The notes: generated by a model not told the origin, from the sequence alone. Counted from the stretch's first letter, positions 17,406 to 26,531 are shown. The stretch is 64,000 nt of DNA from Bradyrhizobium sp. 170 (GCF_023101085.1 NZ_CP064703.1:5890001-5954000); one strand, 5' to 3'. Numbers and translations are program-made.

Positions 17406-19400
17406 CTAGAGCTCGAGGCCATCGTCTGGATCCATTGCGGCCTGGCGTGCGAGGCTGGAGACGTTCATGCGCAGCACACGCGCTCGTATGGCGTCACCGT
17501 CGCCCTCATCTTCCGTGAAGTCGAACTCCGGTGGAGGCTTCAAGGCCTCTGGCGCGATATTCTCATGCTCGGGAAGCTCCGGCTCGCGGCGAATGCCGGA
17601 ATTTGCGGTAGATTGCCGAGCACCCGACAAGCTTACCGGCTCGGCAACATCTGAATTCGGCGGAGCTGGCAGCCGGCTCCAATCGTCTGTCGCTGCCCTA
17701 CCGTCGCGGTCGAGGGAGCTTGAGTTTGGCGGTGGTAGCACGCGCTCGGTCAAACGTGGATCCTCAAAATATCTCGCCTTCTTGGCGCGGATCGGTGGCA
17801 CGCCGGAAACCAGCACCAGTTCGTCCTCGGGCGGAAGCTGCATCACCTCGCCGGGCGTGAGCAATGGCCGCGCGGTCTCCTGTCGCGAAACCATGAGATG
17901 GCCGAGCCACGGGCTAAGCCTGTGACCGGCATAGTTCTTCATCGCCCTTAATTCCGTGGCAGTCCCAAGCGCATCCGAAACCCGCCTGGCCGTACGCTCG
18001 TCATTGGTCGCAAAGGAAACGCGCACATGACAATTATCGAGGATCGCGTTATTCGGCCCGTATGCTCTTTCGATCTGATTGAGCGACTGCGCAATAAGGA
18101 AGCTCTTGAGCCCATAGCCCGCCATGAAGGCGAGCGCCGACTCGAAGAAATCAAGCCTTCCCAGCGCCGGAAACTCGTCGAGCATGAGCAGCAATCGATG
18201 CCGGCGGCCCTTGGCCTGGAGTTCCTCGGTGAGACGACGACCGATCTGGTTGAGGATCAACCGCACCAGCGGCTTGGTGCGGCTGATGTCGGACGGAGGT
18301 ACAACGAGATAGAGTGTCGTCGGCCGATCGTCTTCAACGAGCTCGCGGATGCACCAATCACAGCGGCGCGTCACCTCGGCAACAACAGGGTCGCGGTAAA
18401 GGCCGAGGAAAGACATCGCGGTCGAAAGCACGCCGGACCGTTCGTTCTCGCTCTTGTTCAATAGCTCTCTCGCTGCGGACGCGATCACTGGATGGGTCCC
18501 GGCTTCACCGAGATGCCGCGTGGTCATCATCGTGCGGAGCGTCGTTTCGATTGGCCGTTTCGGATCGGACAGCAAACTCGCAACACCGGCGAGCGTCTTG
18601 TCCTGCTCCGCATAGAGGACGTGAAGGATGGCTCCGACCAGTAGCGCGTGGCTGGTCTTCTCCCAGTGGTTACGTCGCTCCAATGATCCTTCGGGATCGA
18701 CCAACACGTCGGCCACGTTTTGCACGTCACGAACTTCCCACTCCCCTCGCCTCACTTCCAAGAGAGGGTTGTAAGCTGCACTCTTTGAGTTGGTTGGATC
18801 AAACAACAGCACCCGGCCGTGCCGGGCCCGAAAGCTGGACGTCAGGGACCAGTTTTCACCCTTGATGTCATGAACGATGCAGCTTCCCGGCCAGGTTAGA
18901 AGGGTCGGGATAACAAGTCCGATGCCCTTTCCGGATCTGGTGGGGGCGAAGCACAGCACATGCTCAGGTCCATCGTGCCGCAGATAAAGTCCCTCGAACC
19001 GCCCGAGGATCACGCCATCTGCCCCGGCAAGGCCGGCACTTCGAATCTCAAGCTGGCTGGCCCAACGTGCAGAACCATATGTGGCCGCCGTCTCCGCCTC
19101 CCGAGCCCGCCACACCGACATCGCGAAAGCGACTATAATCGAGATGATCCCGCCGGACGCAGCGACGCATGCCCCTTCAACGAACACCTCAGGTGCGTAG
19201 GCATCGTAGGCATACCACCACCAGAAGAAGGCCGGAGGCAGATAGATGGGAACGCCCGGTGCGAGCTCAAACCAGGGGTGTCCGAGTTGCGGCTGATAGC
19301 CGAGACGCCACGCCGTCCATTGCGTCGCGGCCCACATTGTGATGAGCACGACGGTCAAGACGCAGGCGATCTGGCCCCAAAGTATTCTGGTTGCGGACAT
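17406..19400 (-). CDS. traG: Conjugal transfer coupling protein TraG (VirD4-like)
   Basis: Coupling ATPase that brings the relaxosome to the mating channel, 664 residues. Start ATG 19400 (MSATRILWGQ) is chosen over an earlier in-frame start. Two membrane segments lie in the first 100 residues. Walker A is APTRSGKG at 152-159 and Walker B is LLLMLDE at 403-409, followed by FPALGRLDF. The C-terminal tail is acidic. Unusually, the 3' end of an MFS gene overlaps its first 134 bases in another frame, so the native promoter and upstream spacing have been disturbed. Confidence 0.95.
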   Translation of the reverse strand: MSATRILWGQIACVLTVVLITMWAATQWTAWRLGYQPQLGHPWFELAPGVPIYLPPAFFWWWYAYDAYAPEVFVEGACVAASGGIISIIVAFAMSVWRAREAETAATYGSARWASQLEIRSAGLAGADGVILGRFEGLYLRHDGPEHVLCFAPTRSGKGIGLVIPTLLTWPGSCIVHDIKGENWSLTSSFRARHGRVLLFDPTNSKSAAYNPLLEVRRGEWEVRDVQNVADVLVDPEGSLERRNHWEKTSHALLVGAILHVLYAEQDKTLAGVASLLSDPKRPIETTLRTMMTTRHLGEAGTHPVIASAARELLNKSENERSGVLSTAMSFLGLYRDPVVAEVTRRCDWCIRELVEDDRPTTLYLVVPPSDISRTKPLVRLILNQIGRRLTEELQAKGRRHRLLLMLDEFPALGRLDFFESALAFMAGYGLKSFLIAQSLNQIERAYGPNNAILDNCHVRVSFATNDERTARRVSDALGTATELRAMKNYAGHRLSPWLGHLMVSRQETARPLLTPGEVMQLPPEDELVLVSGVPPIRAKKARYFEDPRLTERVLPPPNSSSLDRDGRAATDDWSRLPAPPNSDVAEPVSLSGARQSTANSGIRREPELPEHENIAPEALKPPPEFDFTEDEGDGDAIRARVLRMNVSSLARQAAMDPDDGLEL

Positions 19401-20658
19401 GGCATAGAATATCGAGCGACTCCGCAATCCGCAGACAAGCTATCTTGCAGGCTGCGAGTATTTTCGGATACCCCGGCGAACAGATTGGTGCGGCAAACCA
19501 GAGGCCAGCCACGATCTGAAGCCCTACGTTGAAAGCAAACGCTGCTTGGTAAGCGACTTCAGGGTAGTGCCCATCTATGGGCGCCCAGAGCTGAACTACT
19601 AGCCCCGTCATATATTGCACGACAAACGCGCTACCGATGTGGAAGACGTTCAGCGCTGCATTGGCCCTACCCGCCAGCTCCTTCGGGAAATACTCGGCCA
19701 GGATCGCGTAACTGAGAACAGTTCCTGCGCCGACGGCCGCCACGACGATCCACGGAACATATGACGGGAGCGGCCATCGCAGGATCAATGCCAACTGAGC
19801 CGCGATGAACATCGTGGCGACAAGGCCCAACAGTGTCCGCGGTCCGGTCCCATGTCGGCGCGCCCGATCGACCGCAATGCCCCACAGAAGCCCGCCCAAA
19901 CTCAATGCGATTGCCATAATGAGCAAATGCCAGAGTAGTCCGGAGCGGTCGAGACGCTCGACATCGCTGAGCCATGGCGCCGCCCACAGTCCCTGCAACG
20001 CCCATGCCGTCCCGATACAGGCGGCTGAAAGCGGAGCCAGGCGCCAGAAGCGTGGGTCGGCATAAACCATCCTTAGACTATTTGGTCCGCCTGCCACCGA
20101 TATAGGTGCTGGCACCTCTGGGACAGCAAGATAGATGACAAGAGCGCATCCGGCCGAGACAATCGCGAGCAGCGCAAACAATGCTCGCCAACCCGCGGAA
20201 ACCAGCAGGACCTCCGCAGGCACAGTTGCCGTCAGTGCGCCCAAGGCCCCCAACATGATCATCAGGCCGTTGAGCAGTGGGATACGTTCGCTGGGAAACC
20301 AGAGCACGAGGGCTTTCAAGCCGGCCGTCAATGACGCGGCGACACCAAGACCGATCAGCGCCCGGCCGCCGAGGAGCAGCCAAAAATTATCCGATACCGC
20401 AAATAGCGCCGCGCCCAGAGCTGCGGCAACCATCACCGCACTTTGGATCCGCCCCGGACCATATCGGTCCAACAAGATGCCGATCGGAATCTGGGCAGCC
20501 GCAAAAGTCAGGTAGTAAACAGACGTCAGTAGACCAAGGTCGCCAGCGCCGAGGCCAAATTCCGACGCCAAGGAGCCGGCGACCGTTGCATTGATGGTCC
20601 GAAACAGAAATGAGAGGTAGTAAGCGGCAACGAACGGCAGGAAGACGCGCAGAATCAA
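19267..20658 (-). CDS. MFS transporter inserted between RHH gene and traG; both ends abnormal
   Basis: Major facilitator of the nitrate/sugar-phosphate-like type. LFRTINATVAGSLASEFGL opens the first helix pair, ILLDRYGPGRIQSAV is the loop motif, and about 12 membrane segments are present. The start is a TTG at 20658; the frame is open further upstream but has no ATG, so the native 5' end seems lost. After LQIVAGLWFAAP the last 60-70 residues are not MFS-like and run out of frame through the traG leader and the first 134 bases of traG. This suggests a cargo fragment recombined into the transfer operon. Whether it works is uncertain. Confidence 0.72.
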   Translation of the reverse strand: MILRVFLPFVAAYYLSFLFRTINATVAGSLASEFGLGAGDLGLLTSVYYLTFAAAQIPIGILLDRYGPGRIQSAVMVAAALGAALFAVSDNFWLLLGGRALIGLGVAASLTAGLKALVLWFPSERIPLLNGLMIMLGALGALTATVPAEVLLVSAGWRALFALLAIVSAGCALVIYLAVPEVPAPISVAGGPNSLRMVYADPRFWRLAPLSAACIGTAWALQGLWAAPWLSDVERLDRSGLLWHLLIMAIALSLGGLLWGIAVDRARRHGTGPRTLLGLVATMFIAAQLALILRWPLPSYVPWIVVAAVGAGTVLSYAILAEYFPKELAGRANAALNVFHIGSAFVVQYMTGLVVQLWAPIDGHYPEVAYQAAFAFNVGLQIVAGLWFAAPICSPGYPKILAACKIACLRIAESLDILCHVRNQNTLGPDRLRLDRRAHHNVGRDAMDGVASRLSAATRTPLV

Positions 20659-20773
20659 GTGCCAGTCTGTCGAGCCGCCGACACGTCGGCGTCGAGTCGC
20701 ATGGCTGGACAGTCGGGACCGTAGTGGCTGTTCGACCGATGCTTGGTCAACAATTGTCTGCCTCTGAACAGGT

Positions 20774-21352
20774 CTAGTGCAGGGGCAGTCCCGCCTTCCC
20801 TGGAAAGTTGAACAGGCTGCCGCCCTCCCGGACGGCAGTGGAGTGCTCTACTTCGATGCCAACCGGGTTTGACGTGCGGAGATCTGGCTCGTGAACTGGC
20901 GAAGAGGTCTTTGCCATTCCCTTCTCAAAACCGTCAGCGAGAGTACCTCTCTTGTGGCCGAGCCGATCCACCGTCTCATGCACGAGCGAGGTCCCCGACT
21001 GAACGCGCCGCCAAACCTGTGTGGCAAATTCATCGAACCGCTCCGCCCCGAGCGCACACGCGGCCCGCAGAGCGGCGGCCGGCAGCGGCGGCGTCACCGC
21101 AAGCTGGTATCGAGCCTGGAGCGCGACACTCTCGTTGACGATTCGAAGATCGCGATCGAGTTGTTCGAGCTGGCGGCTCATAAGCGAAAGGCGGCGGTCT
21201 ACCGGGAGATTATCGCTATCGTCGTCCGAACCGAAGAACTGAGCAAGGGCGGCCTCAACGAGCGCCGACTTGCTGGCGCCAGGACGCTTGGCGGCTGCCG
21301 CTAGCCGCGCGGCCATCTGCTCCGAGAGGTAGACGCCAATTCTGGGCTTCAT
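20774..21352 (-). CDS. Ribbon-helix-helix (CopG-type) protein, second copy
   Basis: 192 residues. RIGVYLSEQMAARLAAAAKRPGASKSALVEAALAQFF (in two parts) is a RHH domain at about 4-40. LDRDLRIVNESVALQARYQLAVTPPLP corresponds to the same segment of the 16962-17396 protein, making the two paralogues. The C-terminal 50 residues are Ser/Gly/Pro-rich and unlike the paralogue. It lies downstream of the relaxase in the transfer operon, with the MFS gene behind it. Role as for its paralogue: DNA binding near the transfer genes. Confidence 0.8.
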   Translation of the reverse strand: MKPRIGVYLSEQMAARLAAAAKRPGASKSALVEAALAQFFGSDDDSDNLPVDRRLSLMSRQLEQLDRDLRIVNESVALQARYQLAVTPPLPAAALRAACALGAERFDEFATQVWRRVQSGTSLVHETVDRLGHKRGTLADGFEKGMAKTSSPVHEPDLRTSNPVGIEVEHSTAVREGGSLFNFPGKAGLPLH

Positions 21353-21421
21353 CGTTGGACCTTTTGAAAGCCTGATTTCCTGCAGTGCGCGTCTAAAGCA
21401 GCGGCGCGCTGAACAAAAGGG

Positions 21422-21538
21422 CTACTCACGGTCCCCGAGCAACCGCTCAATCGCAACCGTCGTGCGTTCGGATAGATCGGCGTAGAAGAAGGCCGATCGA
21501 GATTGCATGGCACCGGCGGGCGGCGCGAGGTGCGACAT
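21422..21538 (-). CDS. Small hypothetical ORF (38 aa) between relaxase and RHH genes
   Basis: ATG at 21538 to TAG at 21422, reading MSHLAPPAGAMQSRSAFFYAD... and ending RTTVAIERLLGDRE. It sits in the 214-bp gap between the relaxase and the RHH gene, on the same strand. No family is recognised and no good ribosome-binding site is seen. It may be a small real gene or the tail of a lost one. Confidence 0.3.
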   Translation of the reverse strand: MSHLAPPAGAMQSRSAFFYADLSERTTVAIERLLGDRE

Positions 21539-21566
21539 GGCGCGGAAGTGCCGGGCAGTCCGCCAA

Positions 21567-23321
21567 TCAGATTCCCAGGCTAATTTTCCTTCCAAAGCTC
21601 CAGGTCACACCGCCGCCACTTGCGGCGATGCCGGATACCTGTCGACCGAGATGCTGCTCAAGGGCGGGCCGCCAAGGCACGAGTTGGAATCCAAGCCCGT
21701 CGTCAATCATGGCAAACCGACCTGACGCCAGCGCTATACGCTGACGATAGATGCCCACGATGCGTTCGCCCTCCGACGAAGGATTGTGGGGTAAGCCTGT
21801 CTCGACCGAGATTCTTGCGACCGCCGCATTGAGCTCCCGTTGCCTTAGCGTATTGAGAAGATCGCGGGCAAAGGTGACCCTTGCCCCCTGACGGCGCGCG
21901 AGACCTTCGCTTGCGAGATAGTCAACCCGGCGGTCCATGGCTTCGCGCACTTCGGATCCGAAACCGCTGCTTGCCACGATCGAATCCCGCGCGAGTAACT
22001 GCCGGTCAATCCAGGTCGCTCCCGGCGCGGTGACCTGAGCCTCAATACTGAGATCCGATCGGGTGGCGAGCGAGAGCCGCTTGCGGCCCTGCGCATCATC
22101 GTAAGATCGCGCCTCCACGATCGCGCCGGGCGCGGCATCGCCGGTCATTTCGATATCGCTGAACCTGATGTGATGCGTTCGTCCATCGATCCCCTCAACG
22201 ATCACATAGGCCGAGCCTTTCAGTTCGTCATGCAATCCGCGCTCGAGCAGCCGGCCGGGCACGGGATCTGTCGGTTCCTCGCCGTGCAAGGCAAAGCCGG
22301 AGACATCCGGCTCGCGGCCACGAATGGTCATCGCCCGATGCATTGTCTTGATGACATCGCCGCGAATTGACAGGTCACGCAGCTTGTCCTCGATACCAGG
22401 CTTGAGCGTCCAGCAGCCGGATGCAACTTGGTCCGCAAGACCGAGACGTTCCAGCCTGGCTGCCCGGCCGATCATCAGTCGGCGGAGGATTATGTCTTCG
22501 CCTGACGCGTTTGGGCGAAGGTCCGCCACGCCTGCGCCCTCATCGGCGGCGACACGCAGCGCCCGGTCGAGGCTCGTCCAACGCTCGGCCTCAACCTCCC
22601 GTTCAAGGGCGGACTGGATGTCCCGCTCGCTACGCGGACCGAGCTCGAGCGTGACACGCTCAGCCGCCCGATCCCGAAACCCGCGGCTGATGTAGTCCCG
22701 GCTGATCACGAGATCCTGGCCGTCCTCGGCGCGGCCACGGATCAGGACATGAATATGCGGGTTGTCGGTATTCCAGTGGTCGACAGCGATCCAGTCCAGT
22801 TTGCTTCCGAGATCCCGCGCGACATCGGTCATCAGCTCGCGCGTGAAGGTACGGAGATCGCCGAGCTCGGCGGCATCCTCCGGCGAAATGATGAAGCGGA
22901 AATGATGCCGGTCATCCCTGCAGCGCTCCGCGAACGCGCGTTCATCCACCGTATCCGACGTCGTGTCGAACATCCGGGCTTCCGCTCCGTCCCGCGTCAC
23001 GCCCTCTCGCTTCAAATAGGTGATGTGCTTGGACAGCGGCGCCGAGCGAAACCGGCCGCCGTGGTGACGAACCACGCGCGCCTTCATCACCACGCGTCGC
23101 GAGGTCGAGCGGAGCGACAAGGAAAGGGCGGCGCGCCGGCCTCGCCCGAAGCGCGACCGGCTAACGCCGGCCTTACCGCGTCCGAAACCGTTGCCGACAT
23201 GCCCGGCCCTCTTGGCCGCCCGCATAACCTGGCCGACAAAGCTCCTCGGACGCGACGAGCTACGTCCGCTGTCGCGGATGCGGCCAGGACGAACACGAAG
23301 GTCATTGTCGCGCTGGTTCAT
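21567..23321 (-). CDS. rlxS: Relaxase/mobilization nuclease RlxS (VirD2-like, DUF3363)
   Basis: DNA-nicking relaxase of 584 residues. After a basic N-terminus, HITYLKREGV opens the catalytic domain. The metal-binding site is DHWNTDNPHIHVLIRG with His189 and His191 (Asp181-His182 nearby). A conserved Tyr (Tyr210 in SRDYISRGFRDRA) is the probable nicking residue. The C-terminal half is the DUF3363 region. Proteins of this type start conjugative transfer by nicking oriT and leading the strand to TraG. It lies downstream of traF in the leftward transfer operon. Confidence 0.92.
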   Translation of the reverse strand: MNQRDNDLRVRPGRIRDSGRSSSRPRSFVGQVMRAAKRAGHVGNGFGRGKAGVSRSRFGRGRRAALSLSLRSTSRRVVMKARVVRHHGGRFRSAPLSKHITYLKREGVTRDGAEARMFDTTSDTVDERAFAERCRDDRHHFRFIISPEDAAELGDLRTFTRELMTDVARDLGSKLDWIAVDHWNTDNPHIHVLIRGRAEDGQDLVISRDYISRGFRDRAAERVTLELGPRSERDIQSALEREVEAERWTSLDRALRVAADEGAGVADLRPNASGEDIILRRLMIGRAARLERLGLADQVASGCWTLKPGIEDKLRDLSIRGDVIKTMHRAMTIRGREPDVSGFALHGEEPTDPVPGRLLERGLHDELKGSAYVIVEGIDGRTHHIRFSDIEMTGDAAPGAIVEARSYDDAQGRKRLSLATRSDLSIEAQVTAPGATWIDRQLLARDSIVASSGFGSEVREAMDRRVDYLASEGLARRQGARVTFARDLLNTLRQRELNAAVARISVETGLPHNPSSEGERIVGIYRQRIALASGRFAMIDDGLGFQLVPWRPALEQHLGRQVSGIAASGGGVTWSFGRKISLGI

Positions 23322-23736
23322 GATGGTTTCACCGCGAACTTGCCTTGGCCGACGGCTCTCGCTGCGCTGATTTCCTTGACGATTTGGAATGGAGCGACGG
23401 CTTGATCATTCTCGCTGCCTCTTAAAACCTCATTTCCACCAACCGCATGCGCCCGGCCGAAGGCGGCGCTTTTCCCTTGCCGTCCGTGGCTCGTATGGTC
23501 GTGCTCCCTTCTCCTCACAGTCCCCCGTGCGAAAAGTCCCGACAGCACGCGATTGAATACGACTCCACCAATTTGCCGACAGCCGACTCTTGGCGACTTG
23601 CTTGCGGCTTGGTCAAGTGGTCGACTTCGACGACCGCGCGATGCCGCGACCCTGCCAGCTCTGGCCGGGAAGGAGGAATGCCGCTGTACCCGATGGGTTA
23701 GAGGCGCGGCTATTTGAGAGCGTGAGCAACACACGG
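23322..23736. other. 415-bp gap between relaxase and traF; possible oriT region
   Basis: No protein with family features is visible on either strand. The gap contains a small inverted repeat, GGTCG-N7-CGACC, at 23619-23635, and lies directly upstream of the relaxase gene, a common oriT position. I could not identify a known nic consensus. Calling it oriT is inference only. Confidence 0.3.
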
Positions 23737-24249
23737 TTAATTCTCTCCATCCGTCCAGATCGGCAGCGCGCGGGCGATGATTGCAGAGGCCGGGATGGGT
23801 CCGAAGTAGCGGCCGTCCAGCGAATCCGATTGCCAATTCATGAGGAAGACGTCATCTCGCGCGACGACGCGGCAGCCCTGCCAGATCGGGAGTGGACGGC
23901 CACGCCTGTCGCGATCACGCGCCTCGCCAAGCCCAATTCCATCGACGGTAAGGGTGAGGCCATTCCTGCAAACCGTTTGCCCGGGGAGTGCGAGGACGCG
24001 CTTCAGCATTGGCACGCCGCGCGGAAGATAGCTGCCCTCAGCAAGGAACGCGGCAACCGGCTCCGGCGGCAGGACTGCAACCAGTTCGGTGACAAACAGC
24101 GTGTCGACGGGCTGCAGGCGATAGAGCCCAAGCGGGGCACTCTCTGAGGCATTCCAGACGTACAGGGCAACAGGTTTCGCGCAGATCACCGAGGTCAGCA
24201 AGGCGACCGAGCCGAACATCGTCAGGAGCGTCGTGATCCGGTGTTTCAT
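23737..24249 (-). CDS. traF: S26 family signal peptidase TraF (conjugative transfer)
   Basis: 170-residue membrane-bound serine peptidase. One N-terminal hydrophobic helix (about 7-24) precedes NASESAPLGLYR, the TraF active-site block with the likely nucleophile Ser37. Lys83 in PMLKRVLALPGQ is the general base. TraF processes and cyclises the TrbC pilin. It overlaps DUF2840 by four bases (ATGA). The length is normal. Confidence 0.92.
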   Translation of the reverse strand: MKHRITTLLTMFGSVALLTSVICAKPVALYVWNASESAPLGLYRLQPVDTLFVTELVAVLPPEPVAAFLAEGSYLPRGVPMLKRVLALPGQTVCRNGLTLTVDGIGLGEARDRDRRGRPLPIWQGCRVVARDDVFLMNWQSDSLDGRYFGPIPASAIIARALPIWTDGEN

Positions 24250-24710
24250 GGCGCGATCTTCCGGCGTTGAAGCCAGATCTGATGCCGCGACCGCGTGTAG
24301 GACCTCGGCGCCTCTCCGACGGACAGGCGGTTGTGTGCGTGATGCCAGTAGTCAGGCGCTGCGTCGGCAGCATTGATGCCGAGCGCCTCGACGGCGTCAA
24401 TCAATTGCAGCACCCGCTCGACTTTCGGCCAACCGGAGAGCCGCAGCAAGATATCGCCGCCTGGGCGTACATAGGGCACGGTCGCGCAGCGCTGGCCCGG
24501 CGTAACGGCACGCAAGATATCGATCTTTGAAACGACGGTTCCGTAGTCGCTGGACGTCCAGCGCACGAAGGCAAAGATGCTGCCCGGTGCAAATGAGACG
24601 ACACGACGTCGTCGGTCCAGTATCTGTTCGGCCGCCACCCGGCCGAACCGAATCCAGTTCTCGATCCGCTTCTCAAGCCACAGCAGTTCAACATGCGTGA
24701 GGTCGCTCAT
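24246..24710 (-). CDS. DUF2840 domain-containing protein
   Basis: 154 residues beginning LTHVELLWLEKRIENWIRFGR, the DUF2840 signature, with VSFAPGSIFAFVRWTSSDYGT and QRCATVPYVRPGGDILLRLSGWPKVERVL. DUF2840 genes lie next to traF in alphaproteobacterial ICEs and probably act in DNA processing or regulation; no biochemical role is known to me. The four-base overlap with traF indicates translational coupling. Confidence 0.9.
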   Translation of the reverse strand: MSDLTHVELLWLEKRIENWIRFGRVAAEQILDRRRRVVSFAPGSIFAFVRWTSSDYGTVVSKIDILRAVTPGQRCATVPYVRPGGDILLRLSGWPKVERVLQLIDAVEALGINAADAAPDYWHHAHNRLSVGEAPRSYTRSRHQIWLQRRKIAP

Positions 24711-25224
24711 GCAGCTCCTCCGTCGTCATGGAGGATTTCGATCGTGAACAAGTCGCCATGCCCGATGGCAATGCATATTCCGCGTCCCAAGGATGCGAAC
24801 TTGGAATGGTCGCGCAGGCCGGACGCAATCGATGACGAATTTGCTCTGCCGAATCGAAACACAGACAGGGTGCGCCTTGCGCCCCGCTCCGCCGACTGCC
24901 GCAATTCCCTTGGAGCGCTAAACCACTGCGAAGCACGATCGGCGCCTAACTCAGCAGCGGTCCAATTCCGGGGTCGCGAACCGTCTTTGCTGCAGCGATG
25001 GCCGGTCCGTGCCCTTTGGTGTGAGTTCACGAACGCCCGCTTACCAACAGGCCGGAAAACGCGCGACCTCGTTAGAAGGAATCCGAAGGATTCCAGGTTA
25101 GTAAAGTTACGGCCGCGGCAAGTCGTTGAGTGCCAAGACGTTTCATCCGATTTTGGTCCCCGATAACACGAGGATCGGGTCCCCGTTGTCACGTCGGTTG
25201 TCGTCCCCAATAGCACGAACTGAT
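24711..25224. other. 514-bp gap between DUF2840 and repA; parA position, no ParA visible
   Basis: In related ICEs a ParA/MipZ-like ATPase gene usually lies between repA and the DUF2840/traF pair. Here no P-loop (KGGxGKT) or other ParA motif occurs in any frame. An open frame on the minus strand ends in an ATGA overlap with DUF2840, but it runs through the iteron-like repeats and resembles no family. The gap appears to be a deletion scar that retained the repeats. Confidence 0.45.
25157..25218. repeat. Three iteron-like direct repeats beside repA
   Basis: TCCCC-N5-CACG(A/T) occurs three times in the same orientation at 25157-25171, 25180-25194 and 25204-25218, with start-to-start distances of 23 and 24 bp (about two helical turns). 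They end seven bases from the repA stop codon. Regularly phased direct repeats next to a RepA gene are the usual form of a replication-initiator binding array. The role as oriV is inferred. Confidence 0.6.
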
Positions 25225-26106
25225 TCACAGGTTTTCCCCCGGGCTAGCATTCAGACCGCGCTTGCGCAGACGCGCCGCAATGGGATCGGCGGCAATCGGC
25301 GTAAAGGCCAGACGCTCGTCGCCGCGCAAGCCGCGCTCAATGACGAGTTGGTAGCCCGGCAATGTCTGACGGCGGACGATCTCGCGCAGGTCGTAAGCAA
25401 AATGTTTGAGCGGCGAGAGGCTGCCGGATTTGGCGTGGAGGTGAGCAAAGTCGAAGCTCCAGCCACCCTTCTGGCTACCGCCGTGCTTGCGAACAACGCG
25501 ATAAAGCCAGCGTTCGAGGCCACCCGTCAGGTCGAAATACGCTCGGTCGATGGTGAGCACGAGCGCGTCATCGAGCACACCAGTATAGAACCAGTCGGGC
25601 AGGATCAGCTCCAATCCGCGGGGCCGGCCGTGCACGTCGGCTGTCTCTTTCCATTCATTGATCCAGGAGAATCGGTGCCGCCGCCGATCGGTCGATTGAC
25701 GGATCGACGTCATGACAGTGGTCGATTGCAGCCGGTCGAGTGCGGCCTTCAGACGATCGTAGTCCCGAACGCTGGTGCCGCGACCAACGAAGGTCAGAAT
25801 CTCATACGGCGTTGCCGCCATCAGGCGGGAGGTCTTCAATCCGCCGTCGCGGGCCCCGACAATCTGCGACGCCGCCCAGATCAAGACGTCAGCGTCCCAG
25901 ATCGTAGCCATGCCATGCTCGGGCGCGGCTTCGACGCGAATGGCAACCTTGCCGGCGCGGAAGTCGATGGGAACGACTCGCCTGGATTTGGCGAGGGAGA
26001 AGAACGGATAGGCCATCAAATCCTGCGCATCGCGTGGCGATAGAGCGCCAGACAGCGCACGGAAGAGACTTAGCTGTTCCCGTTCAGCGATGTGTCTGCG
26101 GCGCAT
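25225..26106 (-). CDS. repA: Replication initiator protein A (RepA)
   Basis: 293 residues of the RPA/RepA initiator family found on plasmids and ICEs. The N-terminus reads REQLSLFRALSGALSPRDAQDLMAYPFFSLAKSRR (in two parts). ATIWDADVLIWAASQIV and a central winged-helix region follow, then LPDWFYTGVLDDALVLTIDRAYFDLTGGLERWLYR (in two parts), all diagnostic. It should bind origin repeats and start replication of the excised circle. It begins 22 bp after the AlpA-type gene and is co-directional. Confidence 0.92.
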   Translation of the reverse strand: MRRRHIAEREQLSLFRALSGALSPRDAQDLMAYPFFSLAKSRRVVPIDFRAGKVAIRVEAAPEHGMATIWDADVLIWAASQIVGARDGGLKTSRLMAATPYEILTFVGRGTSVRDYDRLKAALDRLQSTTVMTSIRQSTDRRRHRFSWINEWKETADVHGRPRGLELILPDWFYTGVLDDALVLTIDRAYFDLTGGLERWLYRVVRKHGGSQKGGWSFDFAHLHAKSGSLSPLKHFAYDLREIVRRQTLPGYQLVIERGLRGDERLAFTPIAADPIAARLRKRGLNASPGENL

Positions 26107-26128
26107 CGAGATAATCCCCTAGCGACGT

Positions 26129-26407
26129 TCAGCGACGCGGCCGGCCGGCATACGGTATGGGCGCATGCCGCTTGGCCGGCAGCACGGTGCCTGCGCCGGG
26201 ATCAGAGGTCGAAGTCTTGGCGCCGCGATCGGCCCAGGCTTTCAGGTCCTCGAGCGCATAGACGACGCGTCCGCCGAGCTTCCGATAGGCGGGACCCGTG
26301 CCGTAGGTTCGGTGCTTTTCAAGTGTCCGGCCGGACAGACTGAGAAATCGAGCAGCTTCTGGCGTCCGCAGATATCGCGGCGGCAAGCCGGCGTTCGGAT
26401 CGGGCAT
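26129..26407 (-). CDS. AlpA/excisionase-type helix-turn-helix protein (RdfS-like)
   Basis: 92 residues. RYLRTPEAARFLSLSGRTLEKHRTYGTGPAYRKLGGRVVYALEDLKAW (residues about 11-58, quoted here only as its key parts RTPEAARFLSLS, TLEKHR and YALEDLKAW) is a MerR/AlpA-like winged HTH as in excisionases. A short basic tail follows. By position between the FseA-like gene and repA it matches RdfS, the recombination directionality factor of Mesorhizobium symbiosis ICEs. It probably promotes excision together with an integrase that is not in this window. Confidence 0.8.
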   Translation of the reverse strand: MPDPNAGLPPRYLRTPEAARFLSLSGRTLEKHRTYGTGPAYRKLGGRVVYALEDLKAWADRGAKTSTSDPGAGTVLPAKRHAPIPYAGRPRR

Positions 26408-26531
26408 TTGCGAGGCTCCGTGATCGTTTCGAGCGCGACCGCGTGGGGTCGTGCATTGACGGTCACGATGGCGGAGTAGAAGGGCCTAGGGGGATGCCGA
26501 AGATGTGGGGGCGATTTCCGGCACCCCTGCC

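Noticed and set aside
23318..23836. Minus-strand ORF of 172 aa between relaxase and traF
   Set aside because: It overlaps the traF 3' end by 100 bases and reads as arginine-rich shadow sequence. Kept only as a gap that may hold oriT.
24707..25228. Minus-strand ORF of 173 aa at the parA position, ending in an ATGA overlap with DUF2840
   Set aside because: It reads through the iteron-like repeats, lacks a P-loop and shows no ParA similarity, so I do not call it a gene.
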